From NCBI GenBank assembly GCA_958417755.1, contig CATZDY010000095.1:1-10194 (forward strand): a DNA stretch of 10,194 nt, read 5' to 3'. The notes under the pieces are model-generated. The model was not told where the DNA came from. It was given only the letters and a program-made list of their open reading frames with translations, and did no database searches. Position 1 is the first letter of the stretch. Each line of letters begins with the position of its first letter. This DNA comes from an uncultured Peptococcaceae bacterium (GTDB taxonomy: Bacteria; Bacillota; Desulfotomaculia; Desulfotomaculales; Desulfocucumaceae). Positions 1-6,519 of this stretch are shown piece after piece. The translations under genes were made by a program, and so were the position numbers.

Positions 1-963
1 GAAATTTCTTTAACTTCTTTGAGCACAGCGGATTACTCAGAACTAAAACCCTTGGTAACAGATTTATTAGGTCAAGTGGTTCCTAAAGGGGTCAATATTT
101 CTTTGCCTTCCCTGCGGGTGGATGCTTTTTCCGTGGAATTGGCCAAAGAAATACAAAAGGTACGACGTTCTACTTTGACCTTTGCTCCAGAGGCAGGGAC
201 CCAACGCATGCGGGATGTGATCAATAAAGGCGTGACAGAAGAAAATTTGATGACAGCAGTTGAAGCTGCATTTCAAGCTGGTTGGCAGGCCATTAAATTG
301 TATTTTATGATTGGCTTACCCGGGGAACGAGATGAAGATTTGGATGGTATTGTTGACTTGGCCCTGAAAGTGCTGCAAGTGGGCCAAAAAAATAAAGCAG
401 GCAATGGTTTAAAAGTAACCATTAGTGTATCATCCTTTGTCCCCAAAGCCCATACGGTTTTTCAATGGGAGCCCCAAGATACGTTAGAGGAATTAAAAAG
501 AAAACAGGCTTATCTAAAAGATAAGCTAAAAAAAGAACGCCGCATTGTTTTGCATTGGCATGATCCCCAAACCAGTATGATTGAGGCTGTATTGGCCAAG
601 GGTGACCGCAGGTTAGGGCCTGTGATAGAAAGAGCCTGGCAACTGGGAGCTAGATTTGACGGCTGGTCTGAATGTTTTTCTTATGCTGTTTGGCAACAAG
701 CTTTCCAAGAAACAGGAATCAAACCCCGTGAATATGCCCAAAGAAGATTTTCCTATGATGATGTATTGCCTTGGGATCATATTGTAACTGGAGTAAAAAA
801 GAAATATTTAATCAAAGAACATCAGCGTTCTTTGGAAGCACAAACCACAGCGGATTGCCGCACAGGAAAGTGTTCTGGTTGCGGGCTTTGTCCTACCTTT
901 GAAATAAAGCCAGAACTAGCAGGAGGTGAAGTTTCCGATGCCTCGGTATGGAGTATGTTATAG
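1..963 (+). CDS. YgiQ-like/TIGR03960-type radical SAM protein, 3' part
   Basis: Frame 1 is open from base 1, so the gene enters from the left and the TTG at 19 is not its start. The first residues, EISLTSLSTADYS, are a well-conserved stretch of the TIGR03960-type (YgiQ-related) radical SAM family. The segment FAPEAGTQRMR and the following KLYFMIGLPGE strand belong to the C-terminal half of the radical SAM barrel. The Fe-S-binding CxxxCxxC motif and any B12-binding domain would lie upstream, outside the window. Near the C-terminus there is a Cys cluster, C-x4-C-x2-C-x2-C (codons at 856, 871, 880 and 889), which could bind a second metal or Fe-S cluster. The substrate of the family is unknown. 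The stop overlaps the next gene by 26 bp, and that gene is the usual family partner. Family assignment is confident; function is not known. Confidence 0.88.
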   Translation, partial: EISLTSLSTADYSELKPLVTDLLGQVVPKGVNISLPSLRVDAFSVELAKEIQKVRRSTLTFAPEAGTQRMRDVINKGVTEENLMTAVEAAFQAGWQAIKLYFMIGLPGERDEDLDGIVDLALKVLQVGQKNKAGNGLKVTISVSSFVPKAHTVFQWEPQDTLEELKRKQAYLKDKLKKERRIVLHWHDPQTSMIEAVLAKGDRRLGPVIERAWQLGARFDGWSECFSYAVWQQAFQETGIKPREYAQRRFSYDDVLPWDHIVTGVKKKYLIKEHQRSLEAQTTADCRTGKCSGCGLCPTFEIKPELAGGEVSDASVWSML

Positions 964-1663
964 CAAAGAAGATGCCTCCCGTTTTTTGTCCCATTTGGAT
1001 GTGATGAGAACCTTTGAAAGGGCTTTACGTAGAGCAGAACTTCCTTTGTCCTATACCCAAGGCTTTAACCCCCATCCCAAGTTAAGCTTTGCCGCTCCGC
1101 TATCCGTAGGGGTGGCCGGGCAATGTGAGTATCTGGAATTGGAATTGTTTACTGATTTAGAGCCTGCTGTAATGTTAAGGGATTTGGCAGCTGTTTTGCC
1201 TGAAGGTATCGGATTGCAAGATATTTTTTGTATACAGGATAATGCGCCAGCCATTATGTCTTTGATTCAACAGGCTGCCTATCAGATAGAGTTGGAATTA
1301 ACTGAAACCCTGGAAACTGCAAAAATCCTTGCTTGCATAGAAGGTTTTTTAGAACAAAAAGAAATTTTTGTGATGAGGGAAACAAAGGAAAGTAGAAAAA
1401 GTAACAAAAAGGTTGCTACGCAAAAGGCGTATAATATTCGTCCTGGTATCATTGCCCTGTCCATTGCCCAGGTGGATGCCCAAAATGTGTCCTTGTACAT
1501 GGTATTAAAAACCGGTAGTGAGGGTAATGTGAAACCAGGGGAGGTTATTGAGGCCATGACAAAACAAAGTGCTTTATCCGTGACACCCTATGGAATCAGT
1601 ATGACCAGAACTATGGTTTGGGGACCAGATGGACAATCAATCAAAATATTGCTTGAACAATAA
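938..1663 (+). CDS. Radical SAM-linked protein (TIGR03936/DUF2344)
   Basis: The 241-residue protein begins MPRYGVCYSKED and continues with FLSHLDVMRTFERALRRA and GFNPHPKLSFAAPLSVG, which are hallmark blocks of the DUF2344 family. These proteins are encoded next to, or fused to, TIGR03960 radical SAM enzymes, and that holds here. I place the start at the ATG at 938 because AGGAGGTG at 921-928 is a strong ribosome binding site 9 bases upstream. An in-frame GTG at 926 lies inside that site and is unlikely to be used. The start lies inside the radical SAM gene, so the two are probably translationally coupled and made in similar amounts. Biochemical role unknown; a helper or substrate-presenting subunit for the radical SAM protein is an inference from linkage. 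Confidence 0.87.
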   Translation: MPRYGVCYSKEDASRFLSHLDVMRTFERALRRAELPLSYTQGFNPHPKLSFAAPLSVGVAGQCEYLELELFTDLEPAVMLRDLAAVLPEGIGLQDIFCIQDNAPAIMSLIQQAAYQIELELTETLETAKILACIEGFLEQKEIFVMRETKESRKSNKKVATQKAYNIRPGIIALSIAQVDAQNVSLYMVLKTGSEGNVKPGEVIEAMTKQSALSVTPYGISMTRTMVWGPDGQSIKILLEQ

Positions 1664-1739
1664 AAGATATACTCATAAGCTTACATGTCAATGGTATAGA
1701 TGGTTTGCCTTTTTTAGTCTGAAGAGGAGTGGGTGCTGG

Positions 1740-1796
1740 ATGAAGTATGCGGAAGATCGTAAGGAAGGTACAATATGTTTAGAGAAATTGTTGTAA
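1740..1796 (+). CDS. Possible 18-codon upstream ORF overlapping the rng start
   Basis: An ATG at 1740 opens an 18-codon frame that starts MKYAEDRKEG and ends at TAA 1794-1796. It runs across the ATG of the RNase G gene at 1775 in a different frame. The GAAGAGGAG at 1721-1729 is a reasonable ribosome binding site about 10 bases upstream. If translated, its ribosomes would terminate 20 bases inside rng and could affect rng initiation. It may equally be chance; nothing in the peptide is recognisable. Confidence 0.25.
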   Translation: MKYAEDRKEGTICLEKLL

Positions 1797-3460
1797 ATGT
1801 CAGTGATGATGAAACCAGGGCAGCCATGTTGGAAGACGGGGCGCCAGTGGAACTTTTGATTGAGCGTTCAGCAACTCAACGTTTGGTTGGCAATATTTAT
1901 AAGGGTAGAGTAGAAAATGTATTGCCTGGCATGCAGGCTGCTTTTGTCAACATTGGGTTGGAGAAAAATGCTTTTTTGTATGTGGAGGATGCCCTTCCTT
2001 CCCGGTCCCCAGCCAGTCACGAAAGTCATTCTGCCTTGGGATCTAATATTTCGGATGTGTTAAAACGGGGCCAAGAAATTATCGTGCAAATTGTCAAAGA
2101 CCCTATTGGAACCAAAGGACCACGGGTCACTACGCACATTACCTTGCCTGGGCGTTGTTTGGTGTTAATGCCCACAGTGGATTATATCGGTATTTCCCGG
2201 CGTATTGAAAATGAAAAGGAAAGAGATCGGCTGAAAGAATTGGCAGATCGAATTAAGCCGGAAGGTATGGGGGTAATTGTAAGAACCGTGGCCGAGGGCT
2301 TGGAAGAAGAAGAGCTGATTCAAGATGTGGAATTGCTTAGTAAATTGTGGCGTAAAATCTTACAAAGAGCTGGGCATGGCTCTGTGCCTAATCTTTTGCA
2401 CAGGGATTTAGAGCTGCTCCAACGTATTTTACGGGATATTTTTACAGAGGATGTGGATCGCCTTACCATTGATTCACGCTATGATTATGAAAAAATTCTG
2501 GATTTATTGGATGTCATGGATTCTCAGCTAAAATTTAAAGTGCTTTTGGACGAAAGAGAGGATATTTTTCGTTCCTATGGCATTGATCAAGAATTGGACA
2601 AAGCTTTGCGAAGAAAAGTCTGGCTAAAATGCGGCGGGTATATAGTCATTGACCAGGCGGAAGCTCTGACAGCCATTGATGTGAATACAGGAAAATTTGT
2701 TGGTTCCACCAATTTAGAAGATACAGTGTTGCGCACCAATTTAGAAGCTGCAGTGGAAATAGCCCGTCAGCTTCGTTTGCGCAATATTGGTGGTATTATT
2801 ATCATAGATTTTATCGATATGCTCAAAGAAGAGCATCGGCAAAGTGTATTGCAAGCCATGGAAGAAGCCATTAAAAAGGATAAAACCAAAATTAATATTT
2901 TAGGAATTACCCAATTGGGATTGGTGGAAATGACCAGGAAAAAAACCCGTCTCAGTTTGGGGGAAGTATTGCAAAAACAATGCCCCTATTGTGAAGGCAA
3001 AGGAAAAGTTTTATCAGAAGAAACCATGGGTATTTATTTTAAGAATCAAATTCAACAATTGGCCCGCAATACATTGGCAGATGCCATTTTGGTAGAAGCA
3101 AATCCCCTGGTGGCCGCCCGTTTGATTGGCAGTGGCGGGGCCAATTTGCGGGAATTGGAGCAACATACAGGGAAAAATATTTATATTAGAGGTTCCCAGG
3201 GACAACATATTGAAACCATTATGGTGCGCCCTCTGTATGATGAAGATGTACAGGAAAAGACCTTAGCAGTAGAACAAGGGCAAGTATTGGAAGTAAAAGT
3301 TTTAGAACCCCATGTAGCCAATCTGCATGATGGCATTGCCAGGGTTGAGGGGTTTGTCATTGATATTGAAGGAGCCGGCCCCTTGGTGGGAGATATGGTG
3401 ATGATTGAGATTACAAAAGTGTATCGTACCTATGCCAAAGCCAAACTTTTAAAAGGATAG
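1775..3460 (+). CDS. rng: Ribonuclease G (RNase E/G family)
   Basis: This is an endoribonuclease that cleaves single-stranded AU-rich RNA in rRNA maturation and mRNA decay. The 561-residue protein has an N-terminal S1 domain (about residues 35-125, including GNIYKGRVENVLPGMQAAFV). A DNase I-like catalytic domain follows with Asp302 in AIDVNTGKFVG and Asp345 in IIIDFIDM, matching the metal-binding Asp303 and Asp346 of E. coli RNase E. The Zn-link CPYC has Cys403 and Cys406, against 404 and 407 in E. coli. After that comes a block with a GSGG turn (LIGSGGANLRELEQ) and a C-terminal segment (about 505-561, PHVANLHDGIARVEGFVI) that resembles a TRAM domain. There is no long disordered degradosome scaffold, hence RNase G rather than RNase E. 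The start has AAGGAAGG at 1761-1768. It sits directly upstream of rplU with no visible terminator between them. Confidence 0.95.
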   Translation: MFREIVVNVSDDETRAAMLEDGAPVELLIERSATQRLVGNIYKGRVENVLPGMQAAFVNIGLEKNAFLYVEDALPSRSPASHESHSALGSNISDVLKRGQEIIVQIVKDPIGTKGPRVTTHITLPGRCLVLMPTVDYIGISRRIENEKERDRLKELADRIKPEGMGVIVRTVAEGLEEEELIQDVELLSKLWRKILQRAGHGSVPNLLHRDLELLQRILRDIFTEDVDRLTIDSRYDYEKILDLLDVMDSQLKFKVLLDEREDIFRSYGIDQELDKALRRKVWLKCGGYIVIDQAEALTAIDVNTGKFVGSTNLEDTVLRTNLEAAVEIARQLRLRNIGGIIIIDFIDMLKEEHRQSVLQAMEEAIKKDKTKINILGITQLGLVEMTRKKTRLSLGEVLQKQCPYCEGKGKVLSEETMGIYFKNQIQQLARNTLADAILVEANPLVAARLIGSGGANLRELEQHTGKNIYIRGSQGQHIETIMVRPLYDEDVQEKTLAVEQGQVLEVKVLEPHVANLHDGIARVEGFVIDIEGAGPLVGDMVMIEITKVYRTYAKAKLLKG

Positions 3461-3484
3461 TCCCATTATTTTGATTCCTTTTGC

Positions 3485-3513
3485 TTGACAGAGGAAGTTT
3501 TTATGCTTAAAAT
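3485..3513 (+). promoter_or_regulatory. Sigma-A promoter for rplU-rpmA
   Basis: There is a perfect -35 box TTGACA at 3485-3490, a 17-base spacer and a -10 box TAAAAT at 3508-3513. Transcription would begin near 3520, giving a leader of about 108 bases before rplU. This is the best promoter match in the window and fits a highly expressed ribosomal-protein operon. Confidence 0.82.
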
Positions 3514-3521
3514 ATAAATAT

Positions 3522-3612
3522 TGTAGGTATGTCTGCCTATAATGATACCGCTCGGATTGGGCCTGAAAAAGGGTAAACAAAAGGCCCTTGCCTTGTTCCG
3601 GCGAGTCCTATT
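3522..3612 (+). ncRNA. Ribosomal protein L21 leader RNA
   Basis: The untranslated leader between the promoter and rplU can fold. TAGGTA (3524-3529) pairs with TGCCTA (3534-3539) around a 4-base loop. GGGCCT (3559-3564) pairs with AGGCCC (3582-3587). CTCG (3551-3554) pairs with CGAG (3602-3605), enclosing the second stem. The conserved-looking string GATACCGCTCGGATTGGGCCT and the position directly before rplU agree with the known L21 leader family of Gram-positive bacteria, thought to mediate autoregulation of L21 synthesis. Recognition is from memory plus pairing; a covariance-model search would settle it. Confidence 0.72.
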
Positions 3613-3627
3613 CATGGGAGGTAAATT

Positions 3628-3939
3628 GTGTACGCAATCATTGAAACCGGTGGAAAACAATTTCGGGTGCAAGAAGGGGATACCCTTTATGTAGAAAAGC
3701 TAGCAGCTGAGCCCGGCGCAACAGTGCAAATTAACAAAGTTTTGGCTGTACAAAAAGACGGCAGTTTGCAATTGGGGAACCCGTTGGTAGAAGGGGCCTC
3801 TGTTAATGTTGCTGTGGTTCGGCATGGTAGAGGCAAAAAAATCATTGTGTTTAAATACAAGGCTAAGAAAAATTACCGGCGTAAAAAAGGTCATCGTCAA
3901 GCATTTACGCAAGTGACGGTGGAAAAGATAAACGCTTGA
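3628..3939 (+). CDS. rplU: 50S ribosomal protein L21
   Basis: This is a 103-residue 23S rRNA-binding protein of the large subunit. The start MYAIIETGGKQFRVQEGD and the C-terminal KYKAKKNYRRKKGHRQAFT are diagnostic of bL21, and the length is normal. The start codon is GTG at 3628, with GGGAGGT (3616-3622) five bases upstream. It is transcribed from the strong promoter and leader just upstream. In most Firmicutes the next gene is the small cysteine protease Prp, but here rpmA follows after only 20 bases. Confidence 0.98.
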   Translation: MYAIIETGGKQFRVQEGDTLYVEKLAAEPGATVQINKVLAVQKDGSLQLGNPLVEGASVNVAVVRHGRGKKIIVFKYKAKKNYRRKKGHRQAFTQVTVEKINA

Positions 3940-3959
3940 TGATGGAGGTGTAAAATCAC

Positions 3960-4232
3960 ATGGCTCATAAGAAGGGTGTAGGTAGTTCCAGGAACGGTCG
4001 AGATTCTAAGCCGAAAATGCTTGGCGTGAAAAGAGCTGATGGACAGTTTGTCACAGCAGGTTCCATCTTGGTACGTCAGCGGGGTACAAGGATATATCCA
4101 GGAGCAAATGTGGGTATTGGTGGCGATGATACCTTGTTTGCGAAAATGGATGGTGTGGTGGCTTTTCGTACCAGGGGCAAAGATAAAAAAGAAGTTTCAA
4201 TCAAACCGGCTGAGAATAAAGCCGTTTTGTAA
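3960..4232 (+). CDS. rpmA: 50S ribosomal protein L27, without N-terminal extension
   Basis: This is a 90-residue bL27 whose N-terminal tail reaches the peptidyl transferase centre. It starts MAHKKGVGSSRNGRDSK and contains RADGQFVTAGSILVRQRGT and the YPGANVGIGGDDTLFAK block, all typical. GGAGGTG at 3944-3950 is the ribosome binding site. An in-frame TAA at 3951-3953, two codons before the ATG, excludes any N-terminal extension. Firmicutes L27 normally carries about nine extra residues, ending near FF, that the protease Prp removes. This protein begins directly at the mature-type AHKKG end after Met removal. It is the second gene of the rplU operon and is followed by a strong terminator. Confidence 0.98.
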   Translation: MAHKKGVGSSRNGRDSKPKMLGVKRADGQFVTAGSILVRQRGTRIYPGANVGIGGDDTLFAKMDGVVAFRTRGKDKKEVSIKPAENKAVL

Positions 4233-4242
4233 GAAAAATAAG

Positions 4243-4277
4243 ACCGGCCAGATGATAATGGCCGGTTTCTTTTTTTT
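4243..4277 (+). terminator. Intrinsic terminator after rpmA
   Basis: ACCGGCCA (4243-4250) and TGGCCGGT (4259-4266) form a perfect 8-bp GC-rich stem around an 8-base loop. TTCTTTTTTTT follows directly. It begins 11 bases after the rpmA stop, so it closes the rplU-rpmA transcript. Confidence 0.93.
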
Positions 4278-4347
4278 AAAATTTCTGATAGTATTGGATC
4301 AAATGTAATAAGAAGGAAAATTTTATGGAAATATATGGTTTACAAAG

Positions 4348-4419
4348 CAAGCAAGGCTTGAGGATTTGCATGAAGATGGTTACGAACTAGCATCATTGCT
4401 AATCTTCACATTGCATGAA
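4348..4419 (+). promoter_or_regulatory. Structured leader/regulatory region before the Spo0B-like gene
   Basis: Between the rpmA terminator and the next start there are several short elements. A tight hairpin CAAGC-AAG-GCTTG lies at 4348-4360. A 9-bp direct repeat TTGCATGAA occurs at 4366-4374 and 4411-4419. Between the copies is a nested structure: TGAAGAT (4371-4377) pairs with ATCTTCA (4402-4408), and inside it TAGCA (4388-4392) pairs with TGCTA (4397-4401) around a TCAT loop. The two 3' arms are contiguous, leaving a 10-base bulge on the 5' side. This could be an RNA control element, or a promoter region with repeat-type binding sites. No known riboswitch class was recognised. Confidence 0.45.
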
Positions 4420-4468
4420 TTGTAAAGATTAGAAGTCATTATGTTCAGGGCTTTTAAGGAGGTTTAGG

Positions 4469-5032
4469 TTGAATACATTATCCTTATTAGATGTGATGGC
4501 AGTGCAAAGACACGATTTTTTAAATCATTTACAAGTAATCTTTGGTTTGGTGCAATTGGATAAAGGCGACAAGGTAAAGGAATATATTACCAAAATTACG
4601 CAAGATTTTGAAACCCTTCATCAGATTATTCATTTGAAACATAGATATATGGCAGCAGCATTGTTGTTAGGATTACAGCAAGCTCAACAGGAGGAAATAC
4701 AAGTTAATATACATATACAATCTTTACAAGAAAATGGAGATATATATGATGAGGTTTTAGTAGATGCTTTGTATGGATTTTTCTGTGCAATTCTGCAAGA
4801 AATAGCCCAAAAGAATGAGATGAACCGAGAAATGGATTTCTATTGGTATGAAGAGTCATCCCGTTGGTATTGTAAGTATGTTTTCCCTTTTTTTGTCATG
4901 GAGGAATCGGCAGCATTGCCAGAAGCTTTGAGCCATATAAAACAAGTGTTGTTATCCTACGGGGGAGATATGGAAACGCATCATAGGACAACCCAAGCGG
5001 AAGTGGAAATCTCCGTTCCTTTGGTTTTATAG
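4469..5032 (+). CDS. Spo0B-like phosphotransferase (SpoOB_a domain)
   Basis: The 187-residue protein is close to the 192 of B. subtilis Spo0B. Its N-terminal helix carries VQRHDFLNHLQVIFGL, the four-helix-bundle phosphotransfer motif, and His15 is the expected phosphorylated residue (His30 in B. subtilis). The C-terminal half keeps the outline of a histidine kinase ATPase fold, including KQVLLSYGGDME and EVEISVPL near the end. It lacks a recognisable Asn box or DxGxG motif, so ATP binding is not expected. That is the Spo0B pattern: a phosphotransferase between a response regulator and Spo0A rather than a kinase. The start is TTG at 4469 with a perfect AAGGAGGT at 4456-4463. Placement just before obg copies the Bacillus spo0B-obg order. 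A degenerate sensor kinase of another pathway remains possible. Confidence 0.82.
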   Translation: MNTLSLLDVMAVQRHDFLNHLQVIFGLVQLDKGDKVKEYITKITQDFETLHQIIHLKHRYMAAALLLGLQQAQQEEIQVNIHIQSLQENGDIYDEVLVDALYGFFCAILQEIAQKNEMNREMDFYWYEESSRWYCKYVFPFFVMEESAALPEALSHIKQVLLSYGGDMETHHRTTQAEVEISVPLVL

Positions 5033-5085
5033 TAAGCCAGTGGATGGGAATACTATGAAGGATAAATAGCAATAAAGGAGTGCAT

Positions 5086-6354
5086 ATGTTCTACGATAGA
5101 GCTAAAATATATGTAAAAGCAGGTGACGGGGGCAATGGCTGCGTGGCCTTTCGCCGGGAAAAGTATGTGCCAGATGGAGGCCCCTGGGGGGGAGACGGCG
5201 GCCGGGGCGGCGACATTATACTGGTGGCTGATGAGGGCTTGAGAACTTTGGTTGATTTTCGTTACCAAGGTCATTATAAAGCCTCCAGAGGACAACACGG
5301 TATGGGGAAAAATATGCATGGACGGTCTGGACAGAATCTACAGTTGCGGGTACCCGTAGGCACCTTGGTGTTAGAGGAAGAAACGGGCAAAAAAGTTGTG
5401 GATTTGGTCCAACATGGCCAAGAAGCGGTGGTGGCAAAGGGCGGCCGGGGCGGCCGGGGAAACTGCCGTTTTGTCTCCATGGCCAATCCTGCCCCTAAAA
5501 TGGCGGAAAATGGGGAGCCTGGGGAAGAAAAATGGTTGCGTTTAGAACTGAAATTATTGGCAGATGTGGGACTGGTTGGTTTTCCTAATGCTGGTAAATC
5601 AACCCTGATTGCCCGGGTTTCTGCGGCAAAACCCAAAATAGCGGATTATCCTTTTACCACTTTGGTTCCCAATCTTGGGGTGGTAAGAGTGGGGGATGAA
5701 AACAGCTTTGTTATGGCTGACATCCCGGGCTTGATTGAAGGGGCCCATGAGGGAGCTGGTTTGGGCCATGATTTTTTACGGCATACGGAAAGAACCAGGG
5801 TTTTGGTGCATGTTTTGGACATGTCTGAGATGGAAGGCAATGATCCTGTGGGTAATTTTGAGATCATTCAAAGGGAATTGCGTTTATATGACCCGCGGCT
5901 GGCTACCAGACCCATGGTGATTGCAGCCAATAAGATGGATCTCACTGGGGCTGAAGAAAATTTAGCCCGATTGAAAGAAAGGTTAGGCAGCCAATATGAT
6001 ATATTTCCTATTTCCGCTGTAACTGGTCAAGGCCTGGATGCTTTATTGTATCAATTGGTAACATTATTGCCAACCGTGCCTTTCACAGAGGACATTGGGG
6101 AAGAAAAAGAAGAGATTGTACACCAGGCAGCTCCACGTTTTACCATTACCAAAGAAAATGGTCTTTTCTGGATTCAAGGAAAGGAAATTGAACGTCATTT
6201 GGCCATGACAAATTTGAGCAATGAAGAAGCAGTGGAAAGATTACAAAGGATTATGGCCAAAATGGGCATTGATTCCGCCTTGCGTAAACAAGGCGCCAAA
6301 AACGGAGATGCAGTGAGAATCAAAGATTATGTTTTTGAATATGTAGATGAATAG
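5086..6354 (+). CDS. obg: Obg GTPase (ribosome assembly/stress GTPase)
   Basis: This is an essential GTPase that binds the 50S subunit late in assembly and links growth and, in Bacillus, sporulation to GTP and ppGpp levels. The 422-residue protein has three domains. The glycine-rich Obg fold covers about 1-158 (MFYDRAKIYVKAGDGGNG, GRGGRGN). The GTPase domain has G1 GFPNAGKS at 165-172, G3 DIPG from Asp212, G4 NKMD at 282-285 and G5 SAVTG from Ser310. A C-terminal OCT domain covers about 350-420 (FTITKENGLFWIQG, KNGDAVRIKDYVFEY). I choose ATG 5086 because AAAGGAG (5074-5080) is five bases upstream and the family begins MFxDR. The GTG at 5080 overlaps that site. It follows the Spo0B-like gene by 53 bases, probably in one transcript. 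Confidence 0.97.
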   Translation: MFYDRAKIYVKAGDGGNGCVAFRREKYVPDGGPWGGDGGRGGDIILVADEGLRTLVDFRYQGHYKASRGQHGMGKNMHGRSGQNLQLRVPVGTLVLEEETGKKVVDLVQHGQEAVVAKGGRGGRGNCRFVSMANPAPKMAENGEPGEEKWLRLELKLLADVGLVGFPNAGKSTLIARVSAAKPKIADYPFTTLVPNLGVVRVGDENSFVMADIPGLIEGAHEGAGLGHDFLRHTERTRVLVHVLDMSEMEGNDPVGNFEIIQRELRLYDPRLATRPMVIAANKMDLTGAEENLARLKERLGSQYDIFPISAVTGQGLDALLYQLVTLLPTVPFTEDIGEEKEEIVHQAAPRFTITKENGLFWIQGKEIERHLAMTNLSNEEAVERLQRIMAKMGIDSALRKQGAKNGDAVRIKDYVFEYVDE

Positions 6355-6357
6355 GGA

Positions 6358-6388
6358 TAAAATCCTTGGTCAGGGGCCAGGGATTTTA
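6358..6388 (+). terminator. Terminator-like hairpin after obg
   Basis: TAAAATCCTTGG (6358-6369) pairs with CCAGGGATTTTA (6377-6388): 12 bp with one G-T wobble and a 7-base loop. It starts 4 bases after the obg stop. The downstream T-tract is only four T inside the stem, but the A and T ends are symmetric, so it may act weakly or in both directions. Confidence 0.6.
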
Positions 6389-6423
6389 CATCCATGTATG
6401 TTTTTGAATTGAGGAATTAATTA

Positions 6424-6471
6424 GATGATAAGGGAATGTCCTTTTTATCATCAACATGAATCTGTTATGAT
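6424..6471 (+). promoter_or_regulatory. Putative proB promoter region with inverted repeat
   Basis: TGTTATGAT at 6463-6471 fits an extended -10 box (TGn plus TATGAT); no good -35 lies 17 bases upstream. An 8-bp inverted repeat, GATGATAA (6424-6431) and TTATCATC (6445-6452), lies just upstream around a 13-base spacer. It could be an operator or a hairpin. proB needs its own promoter if the obg hairpin terminates transcription. Confidence 0.35.
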
Positions 6472-6519
6472 AAAATACAGCATAATAGGATGTTATTGTA
6501 AAGGGGTATAGGGTAAGAG

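Noticed and set aside
926..937. GTG at 926 as start of the DUF2344 protein
   Set aside because: It lies within the AGGAGGTG ribosome binding site that serves the ATG at 938, and it would have no binding site of its own.
4039..4308. 89-codon frame overlapping rpmA and running through its terminator
   Set aside because: It is an alternate frame of rpmA, crosses a strong terminator and has no ribosome binding site.
4283..4311. Promoter TTCTGA-17-TAATAA for the Spo0B-like gene, or TTGCAT-16-TAGCAT at 4366-4393
   Set aside because: Both match the consensus poorly in at least one box, and neither can be preferred. A promoter is needed here but I cannot place it.
5274..5636. Minus-strand 120-codon open frame inside obg
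   Set aside because: It is a shadow of the GC- and glycine-rich obg coding sequence, with no ribosome binding site or recognisable protein.
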